Below are positions 11,529-22,365 of a stretch of 64,000 nt of DNA, piece by piece. Position numbers and translations under genes: made by a program. The first letter of the stretch is position 1; each line of letters begins with the position of its first letter. Origin of the DNA: Craspedostauros australis (lineage: Eukaryota > Bacillariophyta > Bacillariophyceae > Mastogloiales > Achnanthaceae); NCBI GenBank assembly GCA_026770025.1, contig JAMXDE010000021.1, positions 124,001 through 188,000 on the forward strand, written 5' to 3'. The notes beneath the pieces are model-generated. The model was not told the DNA's origin. It did not search any database and saw only the letters and a program-made list of their open reading frames with translations.

Positions 11529-13103
11529 CTGCAACCGGGACTGTGCACGAGCGCGAATACGAGTGTGAACGCAGAATTCACAGGATGGGAAGGTGGTGCA
11601 ATGCCAAACAGGTCAGGGTGATGGATGGATGGATAGATGGATTATCGAATGAATGAAATGAACAAGTACATGAAAAGAAGCAGGGAAAGAGATGGAACAC
11701 GGACGTGATGAATCGGAGACTAGAGCTGGTGCACATGCACACTCCCCGTCTATTCCGAACAAGACCGATGGCCGTCGCACGCCATTGGAAACGAATGGAA
11801 TCATGCGGGTGGAGCGGTGAATGGGAAGCCATTGCGTTGTATCATCGACGAAACTGTGAAAGGGGGAAGATGAGATGGTGGTCTTCGTGAGCGAAGGATG
11901 CACTGAATGCTGGGGAAACAGCACGTGAGACGACTCAAAGTCTATTCTGTGGCGCTCTGTGTTACGATGTCGCATCGTGTGTCTATGATTGCCTTGGAGC
12001 CGACAACCCTGGCAACTTTGCGGACAAGGATCCATCGCCTTCGTTATACTCCCTCATATAGTATTCGCAATGAACGAGGACCAATGAGCATGGACGGATC
12101 GCAACAACGCCGCGCTTCTTGGATCGAATGGGACGGGCAACGCAACCTCACAGCAAAGCCAGATGAAACAGCACGTCGCACTTCTCCCAACGAGATTTGT
12201 TCACACTTTCAGGATTCCTGAGGAAAAGGCGCAATGCATTGCGCTGTAATGCCATGCAATGTGTTGGACCCTCATGTCTCTCTGTTGGCTACACCACAAT
12301 AGGATGTTAATTTGTAAAGCTTAAGACTACTCAACGAACGCTCTCATCATGCCTGGTTGGTGAGAGTGGGTGGACAAAGTTGGCGCGATGAGGGAGACCC
12401 GGACTCGTGAGTCAACCGTGATTCGGCATTGTTTGTCAACACAACGAAACGGAAGTGTCGCATGCGACATGTCAGAACGCAATCGTGTGATAATCGAATC
12501 TCATTCGAAGATGTCGAATGTGCTTCCCTTTGTTGAGTTTCAAATTTCGGCTCCATCGCGCACGACGCGCCACGGTGGCGCAGGCGCATCGACATGTTGA
12601 TGTCGGCGGTCTTTCTGTCAAAGTGAGGACTTCTTGCCGCATTGGGGGCACACGCAGAGAGAGCGCGGCATGGGGCCATGCCATCATTCTCGGCAGAACA
12701 AATCCATCTTGCTACCAACAGCACAAGAATTGAAAGGAAGAGCAATCTGAAGCACAAGGCGAGAACCTTCATTGCAATGAATGCGAGACATCAGTGATCA
12801 CATCATATCGCATCATATCAGATCAGATTGGGTAGGCGACTTCGTGTTCTGTCGACCATCACTGAAGCAGAAATTCAAGTAGCGCCCTGACGAACAGTAG
12901 TGATTCGCTACTGCTGCAAGGTCTGGCACACACAAGGAGAGCAAGCAAGAAAAACTCAGTTGGAGATTCCTCAGAGCAAGTCAGAACAGGAGACGCATAA
13001 TACGCATAAGTTGAAGACACAACAGAAGACGGAAGATACAACAGGAGACACATAATACGCATAATACGCATAAGTTGAAGACAGAAGCAAAGAGGCACCT
13101 GTG
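11529..13103. other. intergenic region with one weak small-ORF candidate
   Basis: About 1.57 kb. On the minus strand at 12347-12772 a 141-codon frame opens with a convincing signal-like N terminus (MKVLALCFRLLFLSILVLLVARW) but continues as unremarkable, composition-poor sequence, so it is either chance or the first exon of something not otherwise visible. Tandem 'cataatacgcataagttgaagaca' units occur at about 12990-13085, just upstream of the zinc-finger gene. Confidence 0.3.
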
Positions 13104-15878
13104 ATGATGTCAACGACAAGACCACGAGGCGCCTCGATCGCGGGAACGACGGTGAACACGTCGATCCCTTCTGCGGCCGCAAGAACCAGACCGCGGTCGT
13201 CGTCCGTGGCCAGCCTGGGACGCGTTCCGACGTACTCCGCGGCACTGGATATCGCCATCGACGCGTACGCCACGAGAGTCATCCAGCGCAACTCGCCGCC
13301 CGAATCCATGGTGGACACGAGCCTGGGGCCTTACATCACGGCCGTGCTGCGTCGCGCCAACATGGACAACGAGCACGAGATTCAGAACATCCCGGAGTAC
13401 GAATCGCTGCTGGAGCTGCTGCAGGATCAGTGCAACATGCCCAGCAAGACGGCGAAGGCGACGCTGGAGACGATCGCAAGGGCCATCTGCACGCACATCA
13501 TCCCGGACGACACCCTCTACGGATCCTTCCAGTCCTTCCAGTCGCTCGGCGACGCTCTCAAGGAGGCAGCCGCGGAGGCACAGATTCTGGGATACAACAA
13601 GATCAACATCGTCAATGGAATCATGACGACGCCACCAGGCAAGGGAGCCATCCAGAGGGACGTGGCCTTTGCTGCGGGCATCATGACGACGCCCAACTCC
13701 AGGCACACTGGCAAGACCATCACCACCGGTGGGGGTCACGATTCGCCTTCGCAGATTCCGCTGTCGCCGATGGCCGTCACGAGCACACCGTCGTCCCATC
13801 AAAGCATGGGCTGTTTGGACGTTGGAATCACCACGATCAATGGCATCATCGGCACTGCTGCCAACGGAACTCCCAGTGTCAATGACAACGCACGCAGAAC
13901 CGCACACGAGCTCATTGATCGCAACGAGGTCCTCCCCAGCGCCACGATTCGACCTTACACGCCCAATCCTGCTGGTGGACCCTCGCCATTGAAACCCGAT
14001 GCGCTCATTCCTGTCGATCTCCTCGGTGCTCTCGATGACCCCTCGCCTCACATTTCGCGGCATCGAAGTCGGTTGGATCAGGCGCGGGCGGAACAAGAGG
14101 CAGCGTTCCCACCGCTCGGAGCCGTCGTCGCTAGGGCATCCAGGAAGGCGGAAAAGGCATCGCGCGTCAAGAAAAATGGCGCTGCGTCCGCTTCTCCTGG
14201 CATGGATGCCTCCGCCAATGCTACTGCCGGCAATGCAGCCAATGGACACAACGGTTCTGGAAAGAACAATGGCAAGGCATTGACCGTGATAGCCAACACT
14301 TCCGCCAACCACCTCTCCACTCCAAACAGCCAAACCTCCACGAAGAACAGCAACGCCGAAGCCAACAAGGACCTGGCTGCTGCGCTCTTCAAACCAGCAC
14401 GACCGCGCCAGAACAGCATCACGGAGTCCACAGCCACTGCCCCATCACCCGCCAAATCACCGATGGCGCCCGCGCCAAATACTGCAGCGGGATCATCCAT
14501 GTCCTCCGGTCTTTCAAGCTCCATGAAGATGCACAACGACACCAGAACGTCTGCCCAAATTACGGGTTCCGCCTCCAATGGCAGTCTCAGCACCGCAGGC
14601 AGCGGGATCAGCGCCACCATCGGAACTCCGGCTGATCAACCATCATCTTCATTCAACGGCGAGCGTTCTTCCAGTCCGCAACACCACAACTATCTTCAAC
14701 ACCAGCAGATGGGGTCGGCGGTCGACATGCTACTCACCATGAATCATGACCTGTGCGAGCAGGCTGCGAGGGACGTCGTCCAGCTCGTCAATGGAGACGT
14801 CAACGTCGCGCAGTACATCATCAACGCGGCGTTGCACGCACCTCCCATCTGCCGTCACATGCTCCACGATGGTTGCTACCGAAGTGACTGCGCCTTCAGC
14901 CACGACGTCGAGGGACACACATGCCTCTTCTGGCTGCGAGGACGCTGCGGCAAGGGCCCCAACTGCAAGTTCAAACACGGCTTCCATCACAAGCTCCTCG
15001 AGGGAATGAAAAAAGAGATGCCCAACAACTCAACCCCTGGAATCAGGACCGTCCCGCTCAACTCGACAATGTCCTCTGGCGGCATCACTCCAACCATGTC
15101 ATTATCATCCGCATCAAGACGGATTCCGACGACCACATCATCGACCCCGCCATCCGCATTTGCGAATCCGTACGCCTCGCCGCTGTTATCATCATCCGCA
15201 CCGGCAGGTGGGGGCTTCTCTGCGGGATACGGTCTTCCATCTTCGGCAAACAGCCGCAGAGTACCTCCATCGTGGCAGACGCCACCGGTGAACAACAACG
15301 ATGCATTCCCAACGTTGGGAGCAGCAAATAGCCAACCGAGTCCTGCGACCGCAAAGAACGGCGGACTTCGCTCCAAGGCTGGCTCGCAGAAATCATTCTC
15401 GTTCGCCAACATCGCATCGAAGGGATACGATCGATCGAAGAAGTTCACAAACAATCCGAATCGAGGTGACTTTGCATCATCATCATCATCATCACCCGCC
15501 GCCACAATTCGTATCCCGCAGGATCTCTGGAATCCACATGAGAATCGTGACGCCTCTGCATTTTACATTGCCGATCCCATCGAGAGATACAACACGGTGG
15601 CCGCAACCGTCAAACGCGCCGACGTCATCGATCTGCACTTCCAATCGACCAAGACATTCCCCGTCGTACTGTCCAAGGTCCTGCCCGATAAGTTGTCGAG
15701 ACGAAAGGAGGTGTGGATCGTCACTGGCACTGGACATCATGTCGGCAGCAAGACACATCAGAAAGGCGGCGGTGCTCTCGAGCGTGCGGTCGCCGGGTGG
15801 CTGGAAGCGGAAGGATATCGGTACAACCGCGGCAGAGATCGCAATGGTCTCGGCGGTGCGCTGATGGTAAAACGATAG
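13104..15878 (+). CDS. CCCH zinc-finger protein with C-terminal Smr domain
   Basis: A 924-residue protein from the first ATG at 13104 (the frame is open one codon further upstream, at a GTG). An N-terminal helical unit (about 70-150: SLGPYITAVLRRAN..YESLLELLQDQC) is followed by a long Ser/Thr/Ala/Asn-rich stretch. At about 530-580 a CUE/UBA-like helical segment (AVDMLLTMNHDLCEQAARDV) precedes two CCCH fingers: CRHMLHDGCYRSDCAFSH and CLFWLRGRCGKGPNCKFKH (about 580-625). The C terminus (about 820-920) is an Smr domain with DLHFQ and the VTGTGHH turn and a following basic stretch. Smr domains bind or cut nucleic acids; CCCH fingers usually bind RNA. CCCH-plus-Smr proteins are known in fungi and plants, and an mRNA surveillance or decay role is inference. 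It converges with the diacylglycerol kinase gene. Confidence 0.9.
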   Translation: MMSTTRPRGASIAGTTVNTSIPSAAARTRPRSSSVASLGRVPTYSAALDIAIDAYATRVIQRNSPPESMVDTSLGPYITAVLRRANMDNEHEIQNIPEYESLLELLQDQCNMPSKTAKATLETIARAICTHIIPDDTLYGSFQSFQSLGDALKEAAAEAQILGYNKINIVNGIMTTPPGKGAIQRDVAFAAGIMTTPNSRHTGKTITTGGGHDSPSQIPLSPMAVTSTPSSHQSMGCLDVGITTINGIIGTAANGTPSVNDNARRTAHELIDRNEVLPSATIRPYTPNPAGGPSPLKPDALIPVDLLGALDDPSPHISRHRSRLDQARAEQEAAFPPLGAVVARASRKAEKASRVKKNGAASASPGMDASANATAGNAANGHNGSGKNNGKALTVIANTSANHLSTPNSQTSTKNSNAEANKDLAAALFKPARPRQNSITESTATAPSPAKSPMAPAPNTAAGSSMSSGLSSSMKMHNDTRTSAQITGSASNGSLSTAGSGISATIGTPADQPSSSFNGERSSSPQHHNYLQHQQMGSAVDMLLTMNHDLCEQAARDVVQLVNGDVNVAQYIINAALHAPPICRHMLHDGCYRSDCAFSHDVEGHTCLFWLRGRCGKGPNCKFKHGFHHKLLEGMKKEMPNNSTPGIRTVPLNSTMSSGGITPTMSLSSASRRIPTTTSSTPPSAFANPYASPLLSSSAPAGGGFSAGYGLPSSANSRRVPPSWQTPPVNNNDAFPTLGAANSQPSPATAKNGGLRSKAGSQKSFSFANIASKGYDRSKKFTNNPNRGDFASSSSSSPAATIRIPQDLWNPHENRDASAFYIADPIERYNTVAATVKRADVIDLHFQSTKTFPVVLSKVLPDKLSRRKEVWIVTGTGHHVGSKTHQKGGGALERAVAGWLEAEGYRYNRGRDRNGLGGALMVKR

Positions 15879-16014
15879 CAGTAGGATGCCCATTGGATTG
15901 CAAGTGCAACGTGAACTACTGTATTGAAATCAAAAGCTCTACTTGATTGGATTGTATGGTGAAAGTTACTTGGTGTCTTGGAATACTTCTGCAGCGCTCT
16001 GCAATGTTTGCACA

Positions 16015-19000
16015 TCAAAACATGACGGGCTTGTCCTTGGTTTGTTGGAAGGTGTTGGTGCTGCCTATGGCGCGCTTCAGCGATCCCATGATGTTGTCTT
16101 GCGACTTCACACGGCGTTGACGGATCTTGCTTTCGATGCGCCGACTGAATTCTTTCATCATCGTGGCGTGCACATCTTCGTTGATGTAGCTCTTCTCCTG
16201 TGCCCAGTCCAGAAGATTGGCCATCTCCGTTTCCACGCCAATGTTCTCGTTCGCCGATCGATGCAGCATGATGGCGGCATCTCTCTTGCGATGCACGTGT
16301 AACGTGCAGGCATCCTGACGCCATGGTTCGCCATCGATCTGGACTGGATTCTTGCGTTTCATCACGATGCGCGCCTCGCGGCATTGGCAGAGACGGTTGG
16401 CGTGGCTGAGACCCACACGGATCTGGCCCAGATGGAAGGTCCCGCGCACGGTCACAATGTCCAGCAGTCCATCCTGACAGCTACTGGGGCGTTCGCAGGA
16501 TGTCACGTGGTGGTATCGCTCCTCCTCGCTCAGATCGAGGTACCGGAGGTCTTCGAAGCTATCGATTCGGTCGAAGGCGGAGTTGCGCTTGGGGATCTTG
16601 CCAATCGAACCCAGGCTCCAAGAACGCTTCAACTGTCCACGGCGATCGACCTTTTGCTGCTGCTGTTGCGGCTGGTGCAACTTGGTGGCAGTGGCCCATA
16701 GCGGCATGCCGCCAGCGTAAGAGTCGATGTTGAGCATGATGATACCCTGCGAGTCCGGAGGCAAGGGAACTTCCACTCCATCCGCAAACAGCTGGATGTC
16801 GTAGGGCAGATTGATTGATGTTGCCTTGATGGCCTCCTCGGCACCAAAGAGTCCGTACCACACCTTGTTGATGAGCCTCGAGAAGAAGAGTTGCGGTTTG
16901 CTCTCCCGTAGCTGTTGAGACACAAGGGAGTAGCATTATCCATGGTGATCGGAGTGTATGCAGTAATAAATATGGCAACAGACAAGAGTGAGGATGACGA
17001 TGGACATGGATACGCGCAAAGCCACGAGTGAACGGACGAGCACAATGCAGCAGACTATCATTTTGTCCATTCGTGCTGACGCGAAAGAAGCAAGAGTTGA
17101 TCGCGCATTCATATCATGCATGGCACCCTCCCGTACGAGTGCGATGGCGCAATGCAGATACTTACCATGTGGACTTGAAGCACATTTTGCGCGTCTGCGC
17201 CAACCCCCATGTAATTGAAGAATGACTTGACCGACTTGACCTTGCCTTTCTTGTTGACGATCGACACCTCCCAACGATCGAGCCAAGACACGTAGCTGTC
17301 ATTGACCTGATCCAAAATATCGATCAAGGAATCATTGTTGTATCCGCCACCCCAGCCATGGATCCTGGCAAGGTCGTTGCCGGTACCCAATGGCAGAATC
17401 GCAATGGGAGGCCAACGCGGTAGATTCATGCCCTCGATACTGCTGACCACCCAACTCACAGTGCCGTCTCCGCCGCACACCATGATGCGGAGGCGTGTGA
17501 AGCACGAGAAGGATTCCAGGACGGTTTCTGGTCCGCCGTTTGCCAAATCCCAAACCTGGATGGGATTGAGCAGGCCCTTCAATTGGTTGAGTAGGAGATG
17601 GCCCTGCTGTGCACCAGAGCGCGAGTTGACAAAGACTAGCAGGGGCGTCCAGGATGGGTCGGGCAAAAAGTCATCCCCGATGATGTATCCATTCTTATCC
17701 GGAACAGGCACCTCCACTGCCATCTGGCGCAATGCTTGCTTGGAGGAAGCCGGTTCGAAGTAGTATCCCGACGAATCTCGGTATTCACCGTTGGACGTGC
17801 TGTGGATTTGAGGTGCTGGTTCTTCCGCAACCTCGTGTCCCACAAGCTTGAGTTTGAGGGGCTTGCCAGAGCGGTAGCTTTGCAGCGCGTCCTTGGATTT
17901 GGTGAGGTTGGGCATCTTTGGACGTGGAAGATGAGCGGAACGCGATGTCGCCCTTTCGGCTGGCAAAGACGCAGCAGAAGAGGACTGGCTCCCTTCCTCA
18001 TCTGATGGAGTTTGGTACCAACTGCGGATGCTGGATGGTGGTGCTTGGTCTTCTGCCGTGGGTGTCGTGGGTGGAGTCGTTGTTCCATGCGTTCCTGGTG
18101 GTGCAGCTGGGGTATCCATGTTTGTATTTGCACTTGCATTTGTGGTTGCTGTCTCGTTAACAATCGCGGAGTGATAGTAAGCGTCGACGAATGCACCAGT
18201 CTTCTTCTCCTCCTCCTGACTCCAGAAGTGGTAATCACCGTCAAGGGACAAAGAATCCAAGCTACGGTTGGCCCTCGTGTCAACTGTATCATTTTCATCA
18301 TCCATCGTGGTTTGCAGCACGGTTGGTATGGGACTATCTTTGTTGAGGGACGCCTTTTCACTCTGCTTGGCCTTGCTGCGTTGCACAGCTGACGATGCAT
18401 CTGATGCTCGGCCCGATACAGTGGCTGTCGCACTTGTTGTTGCAGACACGGGTGCAGATTGACTTGGCTTCGAGTCTCGCCGAGTCGACACTGTCTGAAG
18501 GCTGACAATGTCCGATTCGTCATCATCAATGTCGTCGTCAACGCCAGCATTGTCCGACGATTGCGTTTGCGGTTGACGGCGTCTGATGCAGGCCTGCAGC
18601 CAGTTCATGATGAAATCCCCCGTCGCCATGTAATCATACTTGAGGAAGGACACGACGAGCATCGCGAAGTGGCGCATGTAATTCACAAGCCGATTGACAG
18701 GATGATCCTCATCATCGATCTCTTTCTTCTTTGCGCTGTCATTGCTGGCTTTCTTCGATTCCTTGTCCCGCAGCTTGTTGATGCGCAAGAGCAGCAGCTG
18801 CTGCTGGGTCCTCGCCACCAGCTTGCAGTTGGGTGGCAGAACGAGCTTTTTGTATCCGGAATTGAGAATGGACGGCCAGTTCTTTTCAAACTTCTCTTCC
18901 TCCGTCTCCTCGTCATCTTCGAAGCATTCACCGGATGGCAGGAACCGGTTGAAGTGCTCCTCGCCCTCCGAATGCGTTCGCATGGTCCTGCGAGCGTTGT

Positions 19001-19418
19001 GCTCGTCCGCATCGTGACGATGGTCGGTAAGGAAGGCATGATTCATAAAGCCATGAAAGGATGAGACTCTCCTGGTGCGATACGTGCGACGCATCCACGA
19101 ACTGTGCTTCTTGAAGTTGCGCTTGAGCTTGGCGCGGCCGTAGATCAAGTAGTACAGCACGGTGGCGACCGCAATCGTGATGGTGAGCTTCTGCATGTCC
19201 AACCAAAAGAGTCCCTCCGTCTCTCTCCAACGCTTGAGGAAGGGAAAGATGGTGTTGATGAAGACGTCGGCGTCATGCACGATGCTGTCGACGTCGTTGC
19301 GGATGTCCTCGTAGATGATCTCCGCCGCCGTCTGCACCAGCTGCTCCACCGCCTCGATGAGCTCCTCATCCTCCTGCAGGGCCTCCGCGGAGGTCTCCAC
19401 GTCCGTCAGAACGCTCAT
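16015..19418 (-). CDS. diacylglycerol kinase (two exons)
   Basis: The lipid kinase converts diacylglycerol plus ATP to phosphatidic acid. Exon 1 runs 19418-17166 and exon 2 16911-16015, joined in phase 0 across a 254-bp intron (GTAAGT..AACAG), for 1049 residues. The N terminus is acidic and helical with one membrane segment near 83-98 (LTITIAVATVLYYLIYG). A long polar linker (about 120-560) precedes the DAGK catalytic domain: LLVFVNSRSGAQQG, the ATP loop CGGDGTVSWV at about 645-653, and LPLGTGNDLARIHGWGGGY. The accessory domain lies in exon 2 (FNYMGVGADA at the end of exon 1, then GIIMLNIDSYAGGMPLW and VQIDGEPW), split by a Gln/Arg/Ser-rich insert. No C1 domains are seen, which differs from animal types. 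The tail is basic and helical. Confidence 0.92.
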
Positions 19419-20171
19419 ACTGTCGTTGCTGTTGCTTCTGTCGCTGCTTTTCGTGCTTGTCTTCTTGGGCTCGTTGCGCTATGCAGCCCACCCACACTCC
19501 GTCGCTCAGACACAGCAACAGCCGCAGGTCCAAAGTCACCCGTAGTTGAAACTGATGACAGCTGGCGTCAACGGACCTGAGCTGAACTGCAAGGTTAGCG
19601 CAGCAAAAGGAAAGCAAGTCTCACAATCGCACCGCTCGTTGTCGTTTGTGCGGTGCGCACGCAAAGTAGAGCAGAGTAGAATAGGAGTCGTATCTGAAAA
19701 CAAGTCTGAAATGACTGTGTCTCGGAGTTGCATCCGGCTTGGTTTCATAAACTCTCTCTCTCTCTCTGCTTGCCTTCGTTTGAATCGAAACACTGCGACG
19801 ACGGTTTGATGCCCTCCCGATGGCTGCTTCACCACATGAACGGGAGGTTCCTACTTGTGATTGCAGACAGAGCTGCGCAGAGGGTGGAGATGTTGAAGAT
19901 CAAACCCGAGAGCTGAGCTGAGAGCAGAGTGGGGCAACGTGGTCTCGCCACTTTTGTGGCAATTGCGTGTTTTCTGACAGTCTCCCACCGAAGTTCACGA
20001 AATGGAAATAGGGGAACAAAACGAGAACGAGCAAGCGAAGTTTTTGCGTGGAGAGAATGCACCCGTTGCTCTGCATACACGACTGCTTCAGTACATTGTG
20101 AGAACCAGAACAACCTATTCTCGGATGAAGTGACAGACCGTATCCACGACTAAACGTCATTCCCGCCATTT
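19419..20171. other. spacer with the kinase promoter and the 3' region of rluA-like gene
   Basis: About 750 bp from the start of the kinase gene to the end of the pseudouridine synthase gene, both on the minus strand. A CT repeat (about 19748-19764) is present. No gene seen. Confidence 0.35.
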
Positions 20172-21959
20172 TTACGCGAACGCGACAGACACGACACCGT
20201 GTTTGTCCACGATGAACGGATCAACCGCGACCACCTTCCAGTCGTCCTTCTCTTCGTGCAGCCCCGCTATGGACAGCGAGTGAGCATGCAAGCACATGCG
20301 CGAGGAATCTGACGATCTTCGACCTGCTGCGTTGCTGTTGTTCTGGGTGGTGGAATTCGACATTGCTTCATCTTCCTGCCGCACATTTTGGTAGGTGGCA
20401 TCACCCAGAATGGGATGTCCGATCAACGCGGTATGCACCCGCAGCTGGTGCCGCCGTCCCGTTCTTGGAAAGAGTTCCACCTTCGTCACGGAACGACCAT
20501 CGATCTCGCCTTCATGCACGATCCTGCACTTCGTGAGTGAAGGCTTGTAATCCAACCGATCGCTTCCCTTCAATCTATCGAGCTGCGGCATTGAAATGAG
20601 CTGGTCCGTCGCCATCCCTTTTTGTTGCATCGTGTCGAGTTCGGGATGTACTTTCATTTCAAACACATCTCCGTCTTGTCCCAAAGATGCGGCGACATAA
20701 AACGTGTCCTGGTCGTTGGCATCGCTGCGAAATAGGGTGGGAAACGATGATGGTTCGGTTGCGCTGGCGTTGGCATTGACATTGGTTGCATCTTCTATTC
20801 TCTGCTTCAGGATTTGGTTGTGCTTGTCGGCTGCGGTTGCAAACGCCACTTTCCAGGAAGGGTCATGCTGTATCAATTCCTTCCACTTCAAAGCCATGCA
20901 AGTATCTTCGGGGATGTCTTGCACGGACTTCCATATCTCGGTCCAATCGTCATCGGATAGCAGGGGCTGTTGCTGAGACGCGGAAGATTGTCGTCTGCGT
21001 TTCTTTCCGACGTTGACGTGATCATTCTGCGCTGAAGAGGCTGTTTGTCTGTCCCCCAGTTGCTGTTGCTGTTGCTGCTGCTGCGCCTTCTTCTTCCTCC
21101 TCTTCTGGACCACGGACTTCCATTTGTTGAACAGAGCATGCTGTGGTAGAAAGCCTTGAAACGTATCCTTCTTGCGATTATGCCGCGACCGCCGGTACGT
21201 GGATTCGATCTGCGCCAACGTGCTCTCGATCTGCGATTCGGGCACCACTTCGAGCCTGGACACAAAGTCGCGTTGGAATATGTGTCCCTCAAGCAGGGCC
21301 AGGTACGTCTTGGAGACGCGACGACTCTCAAAGGCTCGCATGGCCTGCGATGCGGAGATCTGACTGCGTGCGACGAGCAGCACGCCGGACGTCGCGTAGT
21401 CCAACTGATGGCAGGGACGCAACGCGTTGTCGTTGAGGTCGTTGTGCTGATGCAACTGTTGAACTTCGGCGAGCAGGTGCTTCGATTGTTCCGGCGTCGA
21501 TAGAGTGTCGTAATGCGCGGGTAGTCTCTGCATCAGCGATGGGGTCGGATACCAATACGTGAGCAATTTGTGAACCGTCGATGGGTACTTGCCGTCCATT
21601 CGCAAATCGGCTGGTTTGTTGAGCACCAAGTAGTTGGAGGATTCGTACAGGATGTTCTTGTCTTGGGAGACTATCGTCAGGAGATCGGACAGTGAGCATC
21701 GATCTGGCGATCCCCAGCACGGATTGTCGATGATGGCATCCATCTGCTCTGAATGAGTAGTGACTGCCTCTTTTGTTGGTGTTGCGAATGTCGGCTGTGT
21801 GAAACTGCGGGGCCACGACCGTGTTTGGGTGTTTGCTCGTTCGGAGATCAGTCGTCCACCCGACAGCGAAGACGCCGACGTGGCCCACAGCTTTGATAGA
21901 CGGAGTCTCGATCTGGAGACCACTGTGGTGGGAACACGAGCAACTCTCACGTGGAACAT
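20172..21959 (-). CDS. RluA-family pseudouridine synthase
   Basis: Isomerises uridine to pseudouridine in RNA. From the first ATG (21959) the protein has 595 residues; the frame is open eight codons further to a GTG. Residues 1-40 are basic, Ser/Arg-rich and free of acidic residues, which fits an organelle transit peptide. Core motifs: YLVLNKPADLRMDG; the catalytic loop CHQLDYATSGVLLVARS (the RLD-type aspartate is present, with Gln in place of the usual Arg); KTYLALLEGH; and the C-terminal substrate motif LFPRTGRRHQLRVHTALIGHPILGD. A polar insert of about 150 residues (about 260-410, including a polyglutamine run) separates the halves. The closest recognisable type is RPUSD1/RluA. No S4 domain is seen. 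It is divergent from the thiouridylase gene. Confidence 0.88.
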   Translation of the reverse strand: MFHVRVARVPTTVVSRSRLRLSKLWATSASSLSGGRLISERANTQTRSWPRSFTQPTFATPTKEAVTTHSEQMDAIIDNPCWGSPDRCSLSDLLTIVSQDKNILYESSNYLVLNKPADLRMDGKYPSTVHKLLTYWYPTPSLMQRLPAHYDTLSTPEQSKHLLAEVQQLHQHNDLNDNALRPCHQLDYATSGVLLVARSQISASQAMRAFESRRVSKTYLALLEGHIFQRDFVSRLEVVPESQIESTLAQIESTYRRSRHNRKKDTFQGFLPQHALFNKWKSVVQKRRKKKAQQQQQQQQLGDRQTASSAQNDHVNVGKKRRRQSSASQQQPLLSDDDWTEIWKSVQDIPEDTCMALKWKELIQHDPSWKVAFATAADKHNQILKQRIEDATNVNANASATEPSSFPTLFRSDANDQDTFYVAASLGQDGDVFEMKVHPELDTMQQKGMATDQLISMPQLDRLKGSDRLDYKPSLTKCRIVHEGEIDGRSVTKVELFPRTGRRHQLRVHTALIGHPILGDATYQNVRQEDEAMSNSTTQNNSNAAGRRSSDSSRMCLHAHSLSIAGLHEEKDDWKVVAVDPFIVDKHGVVSVAFA

Positions 21960-22365
21960 ACCGATGATCACATGAGTGGGCACTCCCTGCTCGTGTTCAA
22001 GTTGATGGTTCAGGTTAGTTGCGCAGTGTTGCTATTTGGCGTTGGTGTTGGCGTTGATGCGTCTTGTGTCGGCGATGATGTGTTGATGTGTTGATGTGTT
22101 TTGTGGTCCGCTGAATCGTGTCCATCGGATTTGGGAATGGCAACACAAACTCGAAACGTGTCACATCAATTGTTCTCTTTGGCGAAGGGTTGGCACACAC
22201 GTCTGCCGCCAACATCTCCGAGCTGCGACGTGTGCACGAGTACGCGTGTGATGTCCGCATCAACATCAACATCAACATGGGAGAGCAGTAGCAACAAGGA
22301 TGTGAATGAGGGCGTGAAGAATCGCGTCCACGCATCTTGATACCAAACTTTCGCCAATTGTGACG
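21960..22365. promoter_or_regulatory. bidirectional promoter region of two RNA-modification genes
   Basis: 406 bp lie between the ATG of the pseudouridine synthase (minus) and the ATG of the thiouridylase (plus). It must contain both promoters. 'Gttgatg/catcaac' triplet-like repeats occur at 22030-22095 and 22255-22275. No core element is distinct enough to name. Confidence 0.5.

Noticed and set aside
12347-12772. Small secreted protein
   Set aside because: Only the first 23 residues look gene-like; the rest has no support, so it is noted but not called.
13110-14333. 407-codon minus-strand frame opposite the zinc-finger gene
   Set aside because: Arg-rich shadow frame without domains.
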